A stretch of 64,000 nucleotides of DNA from CAZWDL01 sp964632995 (lineage in GTDB: Bacteria > Bacteroidota > Bacteroidia > Chitinophagales > Saprospiraceae), in assembly GCA_964632995.1 (NCBI GenBank), contig CAZWDL010000021.1, positions 1 through 64,000 of the forward strand, read 5' to 3'. The position numbers and the translations under genes were made by a program. The notes below the pieces were generated by a model. It ran no database searches, was not told the origin of the DNA, and was given only the letters and a program-made list of their open reading frames with translations. Positions 53,335 through 60,880 of this stretch are shown piece after piece. Every line of letters starts with the position of its first letter. Position 1 is the first letter of the stretch.

Positions 53335-54781
53335 CTTTTAGTCTTTCCTGTATGACCTGACCGCGATGATCGAAAAGGGTCACGCGTAAGGGCATGTGCC
53401 CGATGGCATGGGTAGCACAGCTCAAGCAAGGATCGTAGGCGCGGATGGCCGTTTCGATGTGATTGAGCATGGGTTCCGTGATTTCGGGCTGGCTGTCCAG
53501 CGTCTCCCGGGCCACTTCCCGCACTGCGCGGTTCATAGCTTCATTATTATGTGTGGTGGACACAATGAGGTTGCACCAGGTCACCTGGCCGCGCTCATCG
53601 GCGCGGTAGTGGTGAATGAGGGTGCCCCGGGGCGCTTCAACCACACCGATACCTTCGGGCTGGCGCCGGCCTTCCCGCACCAGGTCATCGCTGAGAATTT
53701 CAGGATCATGGAGCAGGTCGCGGACGAGTTCGGCACAATGCAGCATTTCGATCAAGCGGGCCCAGTGATAGTACATGGTTCGCTGTACGGGCTTTTGACC
53801 GGCAAATTCGAAAAAGACCTGGCGGGCGGATTCAGCCAGCGGGGTAGAAATGTGATCACAGATATTGATGCGCGCCAGCGGCCCCACACGGTTCCAGCCG
53901 GTATCCTTGCCCAGATGTCGCAGATAGGGAAATTTCAGGTACGACCAATCCACCACATCTTCTCCAAAATAGTCGTCATAATCATAAGGGGAGACGTCAT
54001 CGAGAGTGCGTTCTCCTGCAGGCCCTATGGCGCGTAGCAGCCCGTCGTACAGTTCGAGCGCCCCGTTTTCCCCTACCAGCCCAAGGTGTCCGGATGGATA
54101 AGCAGCGAAATTGTCCAGCCATTCCCGGTTTGATTCGTGATATTGTTTGATGAAATCGACTACGCCCAGGGTCCATTCCACCATCTGATCGATGGAGGGC
54201 AGATCGGCAGCGCCGAGAAAACGGTCGCGTTCCTGCGCCGTAAAGGTCTTGTAATTGCCGCCTGGAACAGCGGCGATACCGTGAATTCGCTTCCCCGCGA
54301 TAGCTTTGATGATTTCCTGACCGAACTGTCGCATGAGTATACCGCGTTTGGCCAGGTCTTTATTCGCCCGGGCTACCGCTACCACATTGCGCTGGGCGGC
54401 CGGCGCATCCGCTCCGAACAGGAGATCGGGAGAAGCCAGATAGAAAAAATGAAGCGCGTGTGACTGAAAAATTTGTCCGTAGTGCAGCAGCCGGCGAAGC
54501 TTATTAGCCGTCGGGGATAGATCGCCCGGGTCCAGGCCGTGAAGTTGATCGACGGCTTTGGCAGCAGCCAAATGGTGACTCACCGGACAGATGCCACACA
54601 GGCGCTGAACCAGCCCGGGTACTTCCCAGTAGGGATGCCCCTGGATAAAACGTTCAAACCCTCGGAACTCTACAATATGAAACCGGGCGTCAGATACATG
54701 CCCTTTTTCGTCGAGATGAACGGTAACTTTTCCGTGTCCTTCAACCCGGGTGACCGGATCTATGGTGATTTTTTGTTTCAT
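53318..54781 (-). CDS. hoxH: NAD-linked [NiFe]-hydrogenase large subunit HoxH
   Basis: A 487-residue catalytic subunit carrying the Ni-Fe(CN)2CO site. The L1 motif is RLCGICPVSHH (residues 60-70, Cys62 and Cys65); the L2 motif is DPCLSCATH (450-458, Cys452 and Cys455). The 29 residues after His458 (AIGHMPLRVTLFDHRGQ onward) are the C-terminal peptide cut off in maturation. The L2 style and RVEGHGKVTV start place it in group 3d (HoxH). It starts 25 bp after the fused hoxUY gene. The frame extends upstream to 54892, but the ATG at 54781 is the first before conserved sequence. No hyp genes are in the window. Confidence 0.94.
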   Translation of the reverse strand: MKQKITIDPVTRVEGHGKVTVHLDEKGHVSDARFHIVEFRGFERFIQGHPYWEVPGLVQRLCGICPVSHHLAAAKAVDQLHGLDPGDLSPTANKLRRLLHYGQIFQSHALHFFYLASPDLLFGADAPAAQRNVVAVARANKDLAKRGILMRQFGQEIIKAIAGKRIHGIAAVPGGNYKTFTAQERDRFLGAADLPSIDQMVEWTLGVVDFIKQYHESNREWLDNFAAYPSGHLGLVGENGALELYDGLLRAIGPAGERTLDDVSPYDYDDYFGEDVVDWSYLKFPYLRHLGKDTGWNRVGPLARINICDHISTPLAESARQVFFEFAGQKPVQRTMYYHWARLIEMLHCAELVRDLLHDPEILSDDLVREGRRQPEGIGVVEAPRGTLIHHYRADERGQVTWCNLIVSTTHNNEAMNRAVREVARETLDSQPEITEPMLNHIETAIRAYDPCLSCATHAIGHMPLRVTLFDHRGQVIQERLKDELHT

Positions 54782-54806
54782 GGTATTGCTTTTAGCGTTG
54801 AGCCCT

Positions 54807-56072
54807 TCAGTCGTATTTGAACTCTTCGTGAGTAACTGCGTAGCTGGTCCCGAAAAGCAGGTTTTTGAGTACTTTCCAGATGTGGCTTGCATCCGGCGGA
54901 CAGCCCGGGATATAGTAATCGATGCCTACGACCTCATTACATCCATAGACGCGGTCCAGCAGCTCCGGTAATTCCTCATGATGGGGGATGACCACTTTGC
55001 CGTCTTCCAGTTCGTTGATACGCCCGTAGGCCTCCAGCAGGCACTCCTCGATGGGAATGAAATTGCGCATGGCGGGCAGGCCGCCCCAGATAGCGCACTC
55101 TCCCACCGCAACCAACACGTCGCAGTTTTCCCGAAAGTCGCGCAGTACTTCGACATTTTCGTCGTTACAACAGCCGCCCTCGATCAGGCCTATATCACAT
55201 TTTCCGTCAAAGCGCTTGATATCGGTAAGCGGTGAGCGATTGATTTCGACCAGTTCGACCAGGTCGAGCAACTCGTCGTCAATATCCAGCAAAGACATAT
55301 GGCAACCGAAGCAGCCGGCCAGGGAGGTGGTGGCGATCCGTTTTTTCTTCACCGGTTTGCCGGCCGGTATTTTTTTACTTTCCGTTTGGGGAAGCGCTGT
55401 CTGCTCCTGATCGTACTTGCGTTCGCCGCGGGGGCGGGCCAGGCTGCGACCGCGCACCAGGATAGCGCCTACCGGACAGATGTGCATGGCCCGAAGAGCT
55501 TCTTCCTCACTGAGTTTGGCCTCTTGCTCGTAATCAATAGCTACGCTGGTTTTGTCGCCCCGGTTGGTAAAGGAAAAGACCCGCTGCCCTTCCTTGGTCA
55601 GTACTTCCTCTACACAGCGACGGCAGCGGATACAGCGGTTGTGTTCGATAATCATTCGTTCGGGGCGATAATCGATTAACCGGTGAACAAAGAAGTGCGG
55701 AAAGCGACTGACCTGAACCCCCATCTGGTAGCCCATGCCCTGCAAATCGCAGTCGCCGCTTTTTTCGCAGGCCGGGCAGAAGTGATTGCCTTCGGCAAAA
55801 AGCATCTCTACCATGCCTTTGCGCACATCCGACAGTTCCTCCGACTCGGTCTGCACCTCCATACCTTCCCGCACGCGAACCGTGCAGGCGGCCGTCGGTT
55901 TTCCATTGACCAGCACTGTACAGACCCGGCAGGTGCCCAGCGGCGGTTCGATGTGTTCGTAGTAACACAGGGAGGGCAACTGTATGCCGGAGGCGCGGAT
56001 GGCATCCACCAAGTTTTCGCCTTCCCTGACCTTGTGAGATTCGCCGTTTATAATGATCGGAATTTCTTTCAT
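54807..56072 (-). CDS. Fused HoxU-HoxY (diaphorase + hydrogenase small subunit)
   Basis: A single 421-residue frame containing two normally separate subunits. Residues 1-215 are HoxU: [2Fe-2S] ligands Cys36, 48, 51 and 63; the NHFCPACEKSGDCDLQG site (His97, Cys99, 102, 108) for a [4Fe-4S] cluster; and a further site at Cys147, 150, 153 with Cys199. A basic, Gln/Pro-rich linker (about 216-246) leads to HoxY: SLAGCFGCHMSLLDIDDELL (Cys254, 257), EGGCC (301), GECAIWGGLPA (326) and IPGCPPD (391), the proximal-cluster small-subunit signature. The fusion would carry electrons from the NiFe site directly into the diaphorase chain. Gaps to hoxF (10 bp) and hoxH (25 bp) are minimal. Confidence 0.9.
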   Translation of the reverse strand: MKEIPIIINGESHKVREGENLVDAIRASGIQLPSLCYYEHIEPPLGTCRVCTVLVNGKPTAACTVRVREGMEVQTESEELSDVRKGMVEMLFAEGNHFCPACEKSGDCDLQGMGYQMGVQVSRFPHFFVHRLIDYRPERMIIEHNRCIRCRRCVEEVLTKEGQRVFSFTNRGDKTSVAIDYEQEAKLSEEEALRAMHICPVGAILVRGRSLARPRGERKYDQEQTALPQTESKKIPAGKPVKKKRIATTSLAGCFGCHMSLLDIDDELLDLVELVEINRSPLTDIKRFDGKCDIGLIEGGCCNDENVEVLRDFRENCDVLVAVGECAIWGGLPAMRNFIPIEECLLEAYGRINELEDGKVVIPHHEELPELLDRVYGCNEVVGIDYYIPGCPPDASHIWKVLKNLLFGTSYAVTHEEFKYD

Positions 56073-56082
56073 GGCGTCTTGT

Positions 56083-57816
56083 TTAAGGTTTCACGGCTTG
56101 CCGGTAATCAGATACAGCGGACTCCAGATCGAAGGGCCGTTTTCCACAATCTCCCGTCAGTCCGAAGTGACAATCAAAGTAATCGGGGAACTGTTCCATC
56201 GCGCTGATCAACGCCGTGGTTGCGGCACGCCCCAGGCCGCAGCGGCTGGTCTGTTGCATGATGCGGCTCCAGTTGTGGATTTCATCCACATCCTGAGGTA
56301 CGCCCAGCCCTTTGATCAGCTTGGTGAGCTTGCTGTGGAAAATATAGTTCCCTGCCCGGCAGGGCGTACAGACCCCGCAGGACTCCCGCTTGAAGAAAGC
56401 GCTGTAATTTTGAAGGATCTGCAGCAGGTCACGGTTATCGCGGTAGAGCGTCAGAGCGCCGCCGCAGCGAAGATCGTGGAAATCAAATCGCCGCTCCCGG
56501 TCGCTTGCACGGATGAGTACGCCGGAAGGGCCGCTGAGTTGAACGGCGTGTGGATTTTCTGCGCTGCAGCGGTCCAGGAGTTCGCCGAGTGTAGCGCCCC
56601 ATTCGATTTCGTAGATACCCGGACGGGCGCAATCACCGGCTACGCTCAACAGGCGCGTGCCAGGCATATCAGGAGTACCCAGGCTGCGGAAGTGATCCGC
56701 TCCGTAAGCCAGTACGCCGGCTGCAGCAGCGAAAGATTCCACGTTATTGATCACGGTAGGTTGTCCGAACAGACCGCGCTCGACGGGAAAATAGGTTCGC
56801 ACACTAGGTTCCCCCCGCTCGCCCTCCAGCGAGTGCAGCAGAGCAGTTTCTTCGCCGCAAACGTAGGCCCCGGCTCCGAGCTGCACGTGAATATCAAAAT
56901 CAAAGGGTTCTTTTGTCGGCAGATTCTTCCCCAGCCAGCCGGCTGCGCGGTATTCTTCCAGCGCCGCCTCGATGACCGGCAGCATCCATCGGTATTCGGC
57001 CCGAAGGTACAGAACGCCGTAGACGGCTCCGGTGCAATACCCCGACAGGATCATCCCTTCGATCATCAGGCCGGGGTACTCCTTCATCAGTAGCCGGTCT
57101 TTGAAAGTGCCGGGCTCCCCTTCATCGGCATTGCAAACTACGTATTTCGGACGGGCAGGTTGCTCACGGCACAGCCGCCATTTGCGGCCAACCGGAAAAA
57201 AAGCGCCGCCCATACCGCGCAGGCCGGAGGCTTCCACCTCCCGCAAGGCTTCCTCGGAAGAAAGCCCCGCCATGCGCTGAAGGCTTTTGCCCATGGCGAA
57301 AGGCCTCAGCAAAACAGCGCGATCCTCCGGCGGATGATGCCGGATATTGGCCGGGATTTCATCGGCCAGGGATTCTACCGTCTCGCCCCGCTTCAACTGC
57401 CAGATAATGGCCTTGGCCTTTTGCGGCGTCAGCCGGGTAAAGGGCTGAAAATTGATCAACGCCGCCGGCTCGAGATCACTCATCCCTATACAGGAGGTAC
57501 TGAAAAGACCAAACTGCCCCGAAGGATCCGTCGTGCCAACCTTGGCGCCGGTGGCGGCCTCCAGAGCTGAAAGCACCCCGGGACGCCCCTGGAATTCCGC
57601 GAGAATGCTGTCATTGAGATAAATCGTATAACGACCTGCCGGACGGCGGTGGAAGAAATGATAGAAGGAGACTACCCCTTCGATTTCCACTTTGGATAAT
57701 CCGTAACGATGCGCCAGTTCCGATATCGCTGCATCGGAAATGTACCGGTCGCGATTCTGTAAACGCCATAAATCATCGAGTAAATGAGTTCTGGCGGGAG
57801 CATTGGGCATATTCAT
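56083..57816 (-). CDS. hoxF: Hydrogenase diaphorase subunit HoxF (NuoE-NuoF-like)
   Basis: A 577-residue NAD- and FMN-binding subunit. Residues 1-150 resemble NuoE/HoxE, but only Cys109 (STSCIGMSDLEP) of the four [2Fe-2S] cysteines remains, so that cluster is probably absent, a feature I believe also occurs in Ralstonia-type HoxF. Residues 170-577 are the NuoF part: SGLRGMGGAFFPVGRKWRLC (FMN loop), YVVCNADEGEPGTFKDR, GAGAYVCGEETALLHSLEG (NAD site), and the [4Fe-4S] ligands Cys480, 483, 486 (ESCGVCTPCRAG) and Cys526. First gene of hoxF-hoxUY-hoxH-hoxW. The complex should couple H2 oxidation or evolution to NAD(H) in the cytosol. Confidence 0.92.
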   Translation of the reverse strand: MNMPNAPARTHLLDDLWRLQNRDRYISDAAISELAHRYGLSKVEIEGVVSFYHFFHRRPAGRYTIYLNDSILAEFQGRPGVLSALEAATGAKVGTTDPSGQFGLFSTSCIGMSDLEPAALINFQPFTRLTPQKAKAIIWQLKRGETVESLADEIPANIRHHPPEDRAVLLRPFAMGKSLQRMAGLSSEEALREVEASGLRGMGGAFFPVGRKWRLCREQPARPKYVVCNADEGEPGTFKDRLLMKEYPGLMIEGMILSGYCTGAVYGVLYLRAEYRWMLPVIEAALEEYRAAGWLGKNLPTKEPFDFDIHVQLGAGAYVCGEETALLHSLEGERGEPSVRTYFPVERGLFGQPTVINNVESFAAAAGVLAYGADHFRSLGTPDMPGTRLLSVAGDCARPGIYEIEWGATLGELLDRCSAENPHAVQLSGPSGVLIRASDRERRFDFHDLRCGGALTLYRDNRDLLQILQNYSAFFKRESCGVCTPCRAGNYIFHSKLTKLIKGLGVPQDVDEIHNWSRIMQQTSRCGLGRAATTALISAMEQFPDYFDCHFGLTGDCGKRPFDLESAVSDYRQAVKP

Positions 57817-57835
57817 ATATTAGGGCTTTGATGCT

Positions 57836-57878
57836 CTAAAGTAATAGAAACCCCAAGTGCTGAAAATGATATTTATCA
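57836..57878 (-). promoter_or_regulatory. Candidate FNR/CRP-type box and -7 box before hoxF
   Basis: TGATATTTATCA (57867-57878) is a perfect palindrome with half-sites TGAT/ATCA and a 4-base spacer, the core of FNR/CRP-family sites. On the minus strand TACTTTAG (57843 to 57836) matches the -7 TAnnTTTG at all but one position. Transcription would begin near 57832, placing the palindrome centre about 40 bases upstream, the usual activator position. Suggests induction of the hydrogenase by low oxygen (inference). Confidence 0.5.
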
Positions 57879-57931
57879 GTGAGAAGTGGTGATTTTAATG
57901 TAAAGGAGAAATCAAAAAGAAGAAAAACGCG

Positions 57932-58261
57932 TTAGAGTTTAAAAATCCGATCCATAAGCACCCATTTCTCCCCTGGTTTGGCCCAGGGAAGGGCCCGTTG
58001 GTATTGCCACATCAAGTCCTCCCATTCCTGCACTTTGCTGTTGGCGGCATCCATTTCCGCTTTTGCTTCAAAGTTAAAATCATCTTCCACTTCCATGATC
58101 ATGAACAGGCGGTTGCCGGTCCGGTAGATCTCCATATCGAGTATGCCCGCGCCCCGGATACTGTTGAGGATTGCCGGCCAGACGCTTTCGTGATAGCGCT
58201 CGTAGGCCGCAATGTATTCCGGATCATTAATGAGATCGAGTGCGAGACAGTATCTTTTCAT
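57932..58261 (-). CDS. L-rhamnose/L-fucose mutarotase-family protein
   Basis: A 109-residue dimeric alpha/beta-barrel protein of the rhamnose mutarotase family (formerly DUF718). It starts MKRYCLALDLINDPEYIAAY, with the substrate His in YERYHESVWP (about 23) and the block YRTGNRLFMIMEVEDDF (about 46-62), and ends WVLMDRIFKL. Members interconvert anomers of 6-deoxy sugars. With a dehydrogenase and a lactonase-like hydrolase nearby on the same strand, L-fucose is the likelier substrate (inference). Starts 51 bp past the dehydrogenase stop. Confidence 0.85.
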   Translation of the reverse strand: MKRYCLALDLINDPEYIAAYERYHESVWPAILNSIRGAGILDMEIYRTGNRLFMIMEVEDDFNFEAKAEMDAANSKVQEWEDLMWQYQRALPWAKPGEKWVLMDRIFKL

Positions 58262-58312
58262 AGGGGTTGTAGAATTGGAGGAAAGAAAACCTTCCTTATT
58301 AATCGCTCGTCG

Positions 58313-59098
58313 CTAAGTCAAAGACCGGTCCAGGTGTACGTAGCCGCCGTCTACAATGATAAACTGCCCGGTAGTATGGGCGGATCGGTCAGAGAGCAGG
58401 AATAAGGTCATATCCGCGATTTCACGGACAGTCGTCATGCGATGCCCCAACGGGATTTTGGTAAGGATTTCCCTTTCCTTTGCTCCCGGATCATCAAAGC
58501 TATTGTCCAGCCAACTTCGATAAAGCGGAGTCATGACTTCAGCGGGTAAAATGGCGTTGACGCGGATCCCGTGGGGCAATAGTTCGGCAGCCCACTCACG
58601 GGTGAGAGCCAGCTGAGCACCCTTGCTGGCGGCATACCCCGAAGTGCCGCCCTGACCGGTCAGCGCTACCTTAGAACTGACATTGACAATAACCCCCTTA
58701 TGCTCAATCAGCTGCGGCAGGGCATAGTATACCAGGTCGTAGTAATGAAAAAGATTCTGCCCTACCGATTGGCGAAAAGCCTGAGGCTTGCCTTTTTCCA
58801 GTCCTATGCCGTCGTTACGGCCGGCGTTATTCACGATGCCGTCAATACGGCCGAATTTTGCTAGCGTGTCCTGAATCACCCCCACTGCACTCTCCGGTGT
58901 TCCCAGTTCAACCGGAATAAACAAAGCTTTGCCTCCCTCCGATTCAATTTCTCCTACCAGTTTCTCCGAAACGCCCCGCGACCTGGTGGCAATAACCGGA
59001 ATCGCTCCTTCCTCTGCCAGCGCCCGGGAAATCCCCTCGCCGATCCCTTTCGAACCGCCGCTGACTATGTATACCTTATCTTGCAAATGTAAATCCAT
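58313..59098 (-). CDS. SDR oxidoreductase, probable L-fucose dehydrogenase
   Basis: A 261-residue classical short-chain dehydrogenase. Cofactor motif VSGGSKGIGEGI (about 12-23), NNAG (about 90), catalytic Ser in VNVSSKVALTG (about 141), Tyr-Lys in SGYAASKGA (about 155-159), and the C-terminal FIIVDGGYVHLDRS. The Arg in ATRSR after strand 2 suggests NADP preference. Sequence alone gives only an SDR; the L-fucose 1-dehydrogenase assignment rests on neighbours (mutarotase, amidohydrolase) and is inferred. Confidence 0.8.
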   Translation of the reverse strand: MDLHLQDKVYIVSGGSKGIGEGISRALAEEGAIPVIATRSRGVSEKLVGEIESEGGKALFIPVELGTPESAVGVIQDTLAKFGRIDGIVNNAGRNDGIGLEKGKPQAFRQSVGQNLFHYYDLVYYALPQLIEHKGVIVNVSSKVALTGQGGTSGYAASKGAQLALTREWAAELLPHGIRVNAILPAEVMTPLYRSWLDNSFDDPGAKEREILTKIPLGHRMTTVREIADMTLFLLSDRSAHTTGQFIIVDGGYVHLDRSLT

Positions 59099-59199
59099 GT
59101 AATGATTAACCTGTTAATGGAGTATAGGGGGTTAAGACCATCTCACCCTGATACCTGGCCTTACACCCTTTTTAGGTAGAACTTTGGTAATTATTCAGC

Positions 59200-59227
59200 A
59201 TCGCCGCCACGCGGCGATATTTTTTGT
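59200..59227 (+). terminator. Plus-strand hairpin with T-tract in 328-bp gap
   Basis: Perfect 8-bp stem ATCGCCGC (59200-59207) / GCGGCGAT (59211-59218), 3-nt loop, then ATTTTTTGTTTT. It looks like a terminator on the plus strand, yet no plus-strand gene precedes it. It belongs to a 328-bp gap (59099-59426) which otherwise holds repeats and no gene; nearby is a CACAGATTC/AATCTGTG-type motif repeated at about 59243-59290. Confidence 0.55.
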
Positions 59228-59295
59228 TTTGCCACGAATCACACGGATTTTCACAGATTCTCAATTTGGGAAATCCATGAAATCTGTGGCTTTAT

Positions 59296-59321
59296 AAAAA
59301 AAAATTTCCCGGCAAAGCCGG
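59296..59321 (-). terminator. Minus-strand terminator of the amidohydrolase gene
   Basis: On the minus strand CCGGC-TTT-GCCGG (59321 to 59309) is followed by GAAATTTTTTTTT. It is about 105 bp after the amidohydrolase stop and just beyond a long-spaced inverted repeat. Confidence 0.6.
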
Positions 59322-59330
59322 TATGGTGAA

Positions 59331-59411
59331 TAGAGTTGTTGCGATAGAGTAATCGGGTAGAAGAAAAAGATCAATTTTAACCGCCTGAGGACTCCTAACG
59401 CAACAACTCTA
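59331..59411. repeat. 81-bp element with 13-bp perfect inverted ends
   Basis: TAGAGTTGTTGCG (59331-59343) and CGCAACAACTCTA (59399-59411) are exact inverted copies 55 bp apart, ending 16 bp before the amidohydrolase stop. The interior has no frame. It could be a small MITE-like insertion or an RNA stem with a large loop. Confidence 0.5.
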
Positions 59412-59426
59412 ATAGTAACGAACTTC

Positions 59427-60257
59427 TTATATCCCATAAAAGGTGGCTGCATTCCGGTAAAAGAAGTCTTTCTGCTCATCCGGACCAAGTTGGGCGGCAA
59501 AATCTTTAGCAATACGCAACACCTCTTTATAGGTCGCCGCCAGGCGGCAAACGGGCCAATCCGAACCAAACATAAGACGCTTCGGACCAAAACTTTCCAA
59601 AACAACCCCGAGGTAAGGCTCAAAATCACTGTAGCGCCAGTTCTCCCATTGTGCTTCGGTCACCATGCCCGATATTTTGCAATACACATTCTCACATTCC
59701 CCTATAGCGCGCATCAGCACTTCCCAACCATCGATGAAACCTTCGGCAATGTAAGGTTTTGCCAGATGATCGATAACAAAGGGCTGTTCCGGGTGACGGC
59801 GGACGAACTCCAGTACCGCCCCCAACTGATGAGGAAAAACTAAAATATCATAGGTCAACCCGCGAAGAGTGAGTGTATCTATACCTCGCTGAAAATCCTT
59901 ACGAAGCAGAAAATTCACATCGGATTCTCCCTGCACAATATGCCGGAAACCACAGAGCTGATCCCGGTCCGCCCACCCGGCAAGCTTTTCCTCAATATCC
60001 GGCGCACATAAGTCTGCCCATCCGACTACGCCTGCCACAAAATCGTTGGCAGCAGCCTGCTCCAGCAAAAATTCAGTTTCACATTCCGACTGTGCTGCCT
60101 GAACACTTATGCAGGCGCTCACACCGTTACGCTTCAGTTCCGGAGCAAGATCAGCCGGCAGGTAATCCCGCCGTAGCACGCTCATCTCTGCCGTGATCCA
60201 GCTGTCCCGTTCCGGCTTGTAACGCCAGAAGTGTTGATGTGCATCCAGAATTTTCAT
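59427..60257 (-). CDS. Amidohydrolase, probable L-fuconolactonase
   Basis: A 276-residue TIM-barrel metal-dependent hydrolase of the amidohydrolase_2 family. The metal motif is ILDAHQHFWRY (about 3-13; HxH), with GFRHIVQGE (about 108-116), FVIDHLAKPYI (about 162-172; His), YCKISGMVTEA, and the catalytic Asp in RLMFGSDWPVCRL (about 225-237). FGSDWPV is typical of lactonases acting on L-fucono- or L-rhamnonolactone. It would hydrolyse the product of the dehydrogenase. The ATG at 60257 is preferred to 60287, since the extra residues would lie across the terminator. A strong hairpin stands directly before it. Confidence 0.82.
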   Translation of the reverse strand: MKILDAHQHFWRYKPERDSWITAEMSVLRRDYLPADLAPELKRNGVSACISVQAAQSECETEFLLEQAAANDFVAGVVGWADLCAPDIEEKLAGWADRDQLCGFRHIVQGESDVNFLLRKDFQRGIDTLTLRGLTYDILVFPHQLGAVLEFVRRHPEQPFVIDHLAKPYIAEGFIDGWEVLMRAIGECENVYCKISGMVTEAQWENWRYSDFEPYLGVVLESFGPKRLMFGSDWPVCRLAATYKEVLRIAKDFAAQLGPDEQKDFFYRNAATFYGI

Positions 60258-60270
60258 AAAGCGGGTCAAT

Positions 60271-60307
60271 AAAAAAACCTCCTGCACCTTGATGATGGTG
60301 CAGGAGG
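60271..60307 (-). terminator. Strong terminator 13 bp before the amidohydrolase start
   Basis: On the minus strand CCTCCTGCACC (60307 to 60297) pairs perfectly with GGTGCAGGAGG (60288 to 60278), 8-nt loop, then TTTTTTT. The T-run ends 13 bp before the ATG at 60257, leaving no room for another promoter, so the amidohydrolase mRNA must read through it: a candidate attenuator or riboswitch expression platform. Confidence 0.6.
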
Positions 60308-60311
60308 CTGA

Positions 60312-60656
60312 CTAAATAATGTATGAAACTAAAACTCTCTTTAAATCCAATCGATAGAACCAGTTTTTGCCAAATGGCCTATATCCTTTTTTCCAACCGG
60401 CAAGCAGTGTGTTTAGGTTCCGTAAAGTCAGTATTTTTGCCCTTTTCCTATCAGACTTGCTGCGAGGGGATCCCTCCGCGGTCAAAATGGATCTTTTTGC
60501 CCCACTCTTCGGCTTTTTGTTGGCCAATAGCGCTGCTATTACCCTCAAAAACCCTGTCCCGCTCTTCGAGCGGGAAGCCAAAAATCGCTCATTTTCATCA
60601 TTCGATGGCCCCGTAACAACAAGTCTAATATCTTTACTGTCGTTTACCGACTGCAT
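60312..60656 (-). other. Unassigned leader/possible small ORF before terminator
   Basis: Within the 623-bp gap 60258-60880. A 114-codon frame ends with TAG at 60312, four bases before the terminator stem, but the predicted protein is basic and low in hydrophobic order and matches no family I know. The stretch also holds the hairpin CCCGCTC-TTC-GAGCGGG (60558-60574). It could be a 5' leader RNA of the amidohydrolase, a decayed mobile element, or a small gene. Not called as CDS. Confidence 0.3.
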
Positions 60657-60810
60657 GATTTCAAAGGTTGTTCAAACGATTGAACAAGTTACTAAATTTT
60701 ATAGGAAGTACAAATTATTGCCTGAAAGAAAATTCGAGAGCTAAAGTATTACTGAACATGACGTTGGTGCTGAAATTATGATAAGTATGAAGGATGATTA
60801 AACCTATACA

Positions 60811-60833
60811 AACCGGGAGCCAATTACCCGGTT
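60811..60833 (+). other. Hairpin upstream of DUF1328 gene
   Basis: AACCGGG (60811-60817) pairs with CCCGGTT (60827-60833), 9-nt loop, 47 bp before the DUF1328 ATG. No T-tract follows on the plus strand. It could be an operator or 5' UTR structure. Confidence 0.35.
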
Positions 60834-60880
60834 ATCAAAAAAATGGTGATCATCCACTTTTCTAATTAAAAACATTACTT

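Noticed and set aside
53318..54892. Extended hoxH start at 54892
   Set aside because: The additional 37 residues overlap the end of hoxUY and lack any conserved sequence; the ATG at 54781 precedes the family start.
59261..59629. 122-codon minus-strand frame
   Set aside because: Overlaps the amidohydrolase gene in another frame and runs across terminator and repeat sequence.
60367..60744. 125-codon plus-strand frame (60367-60744)
   Set aside because: Hydrophobic start but no family match; the region ends at a minus-strand terminator and shows hairpins, so a plus-strand gene is not supported.
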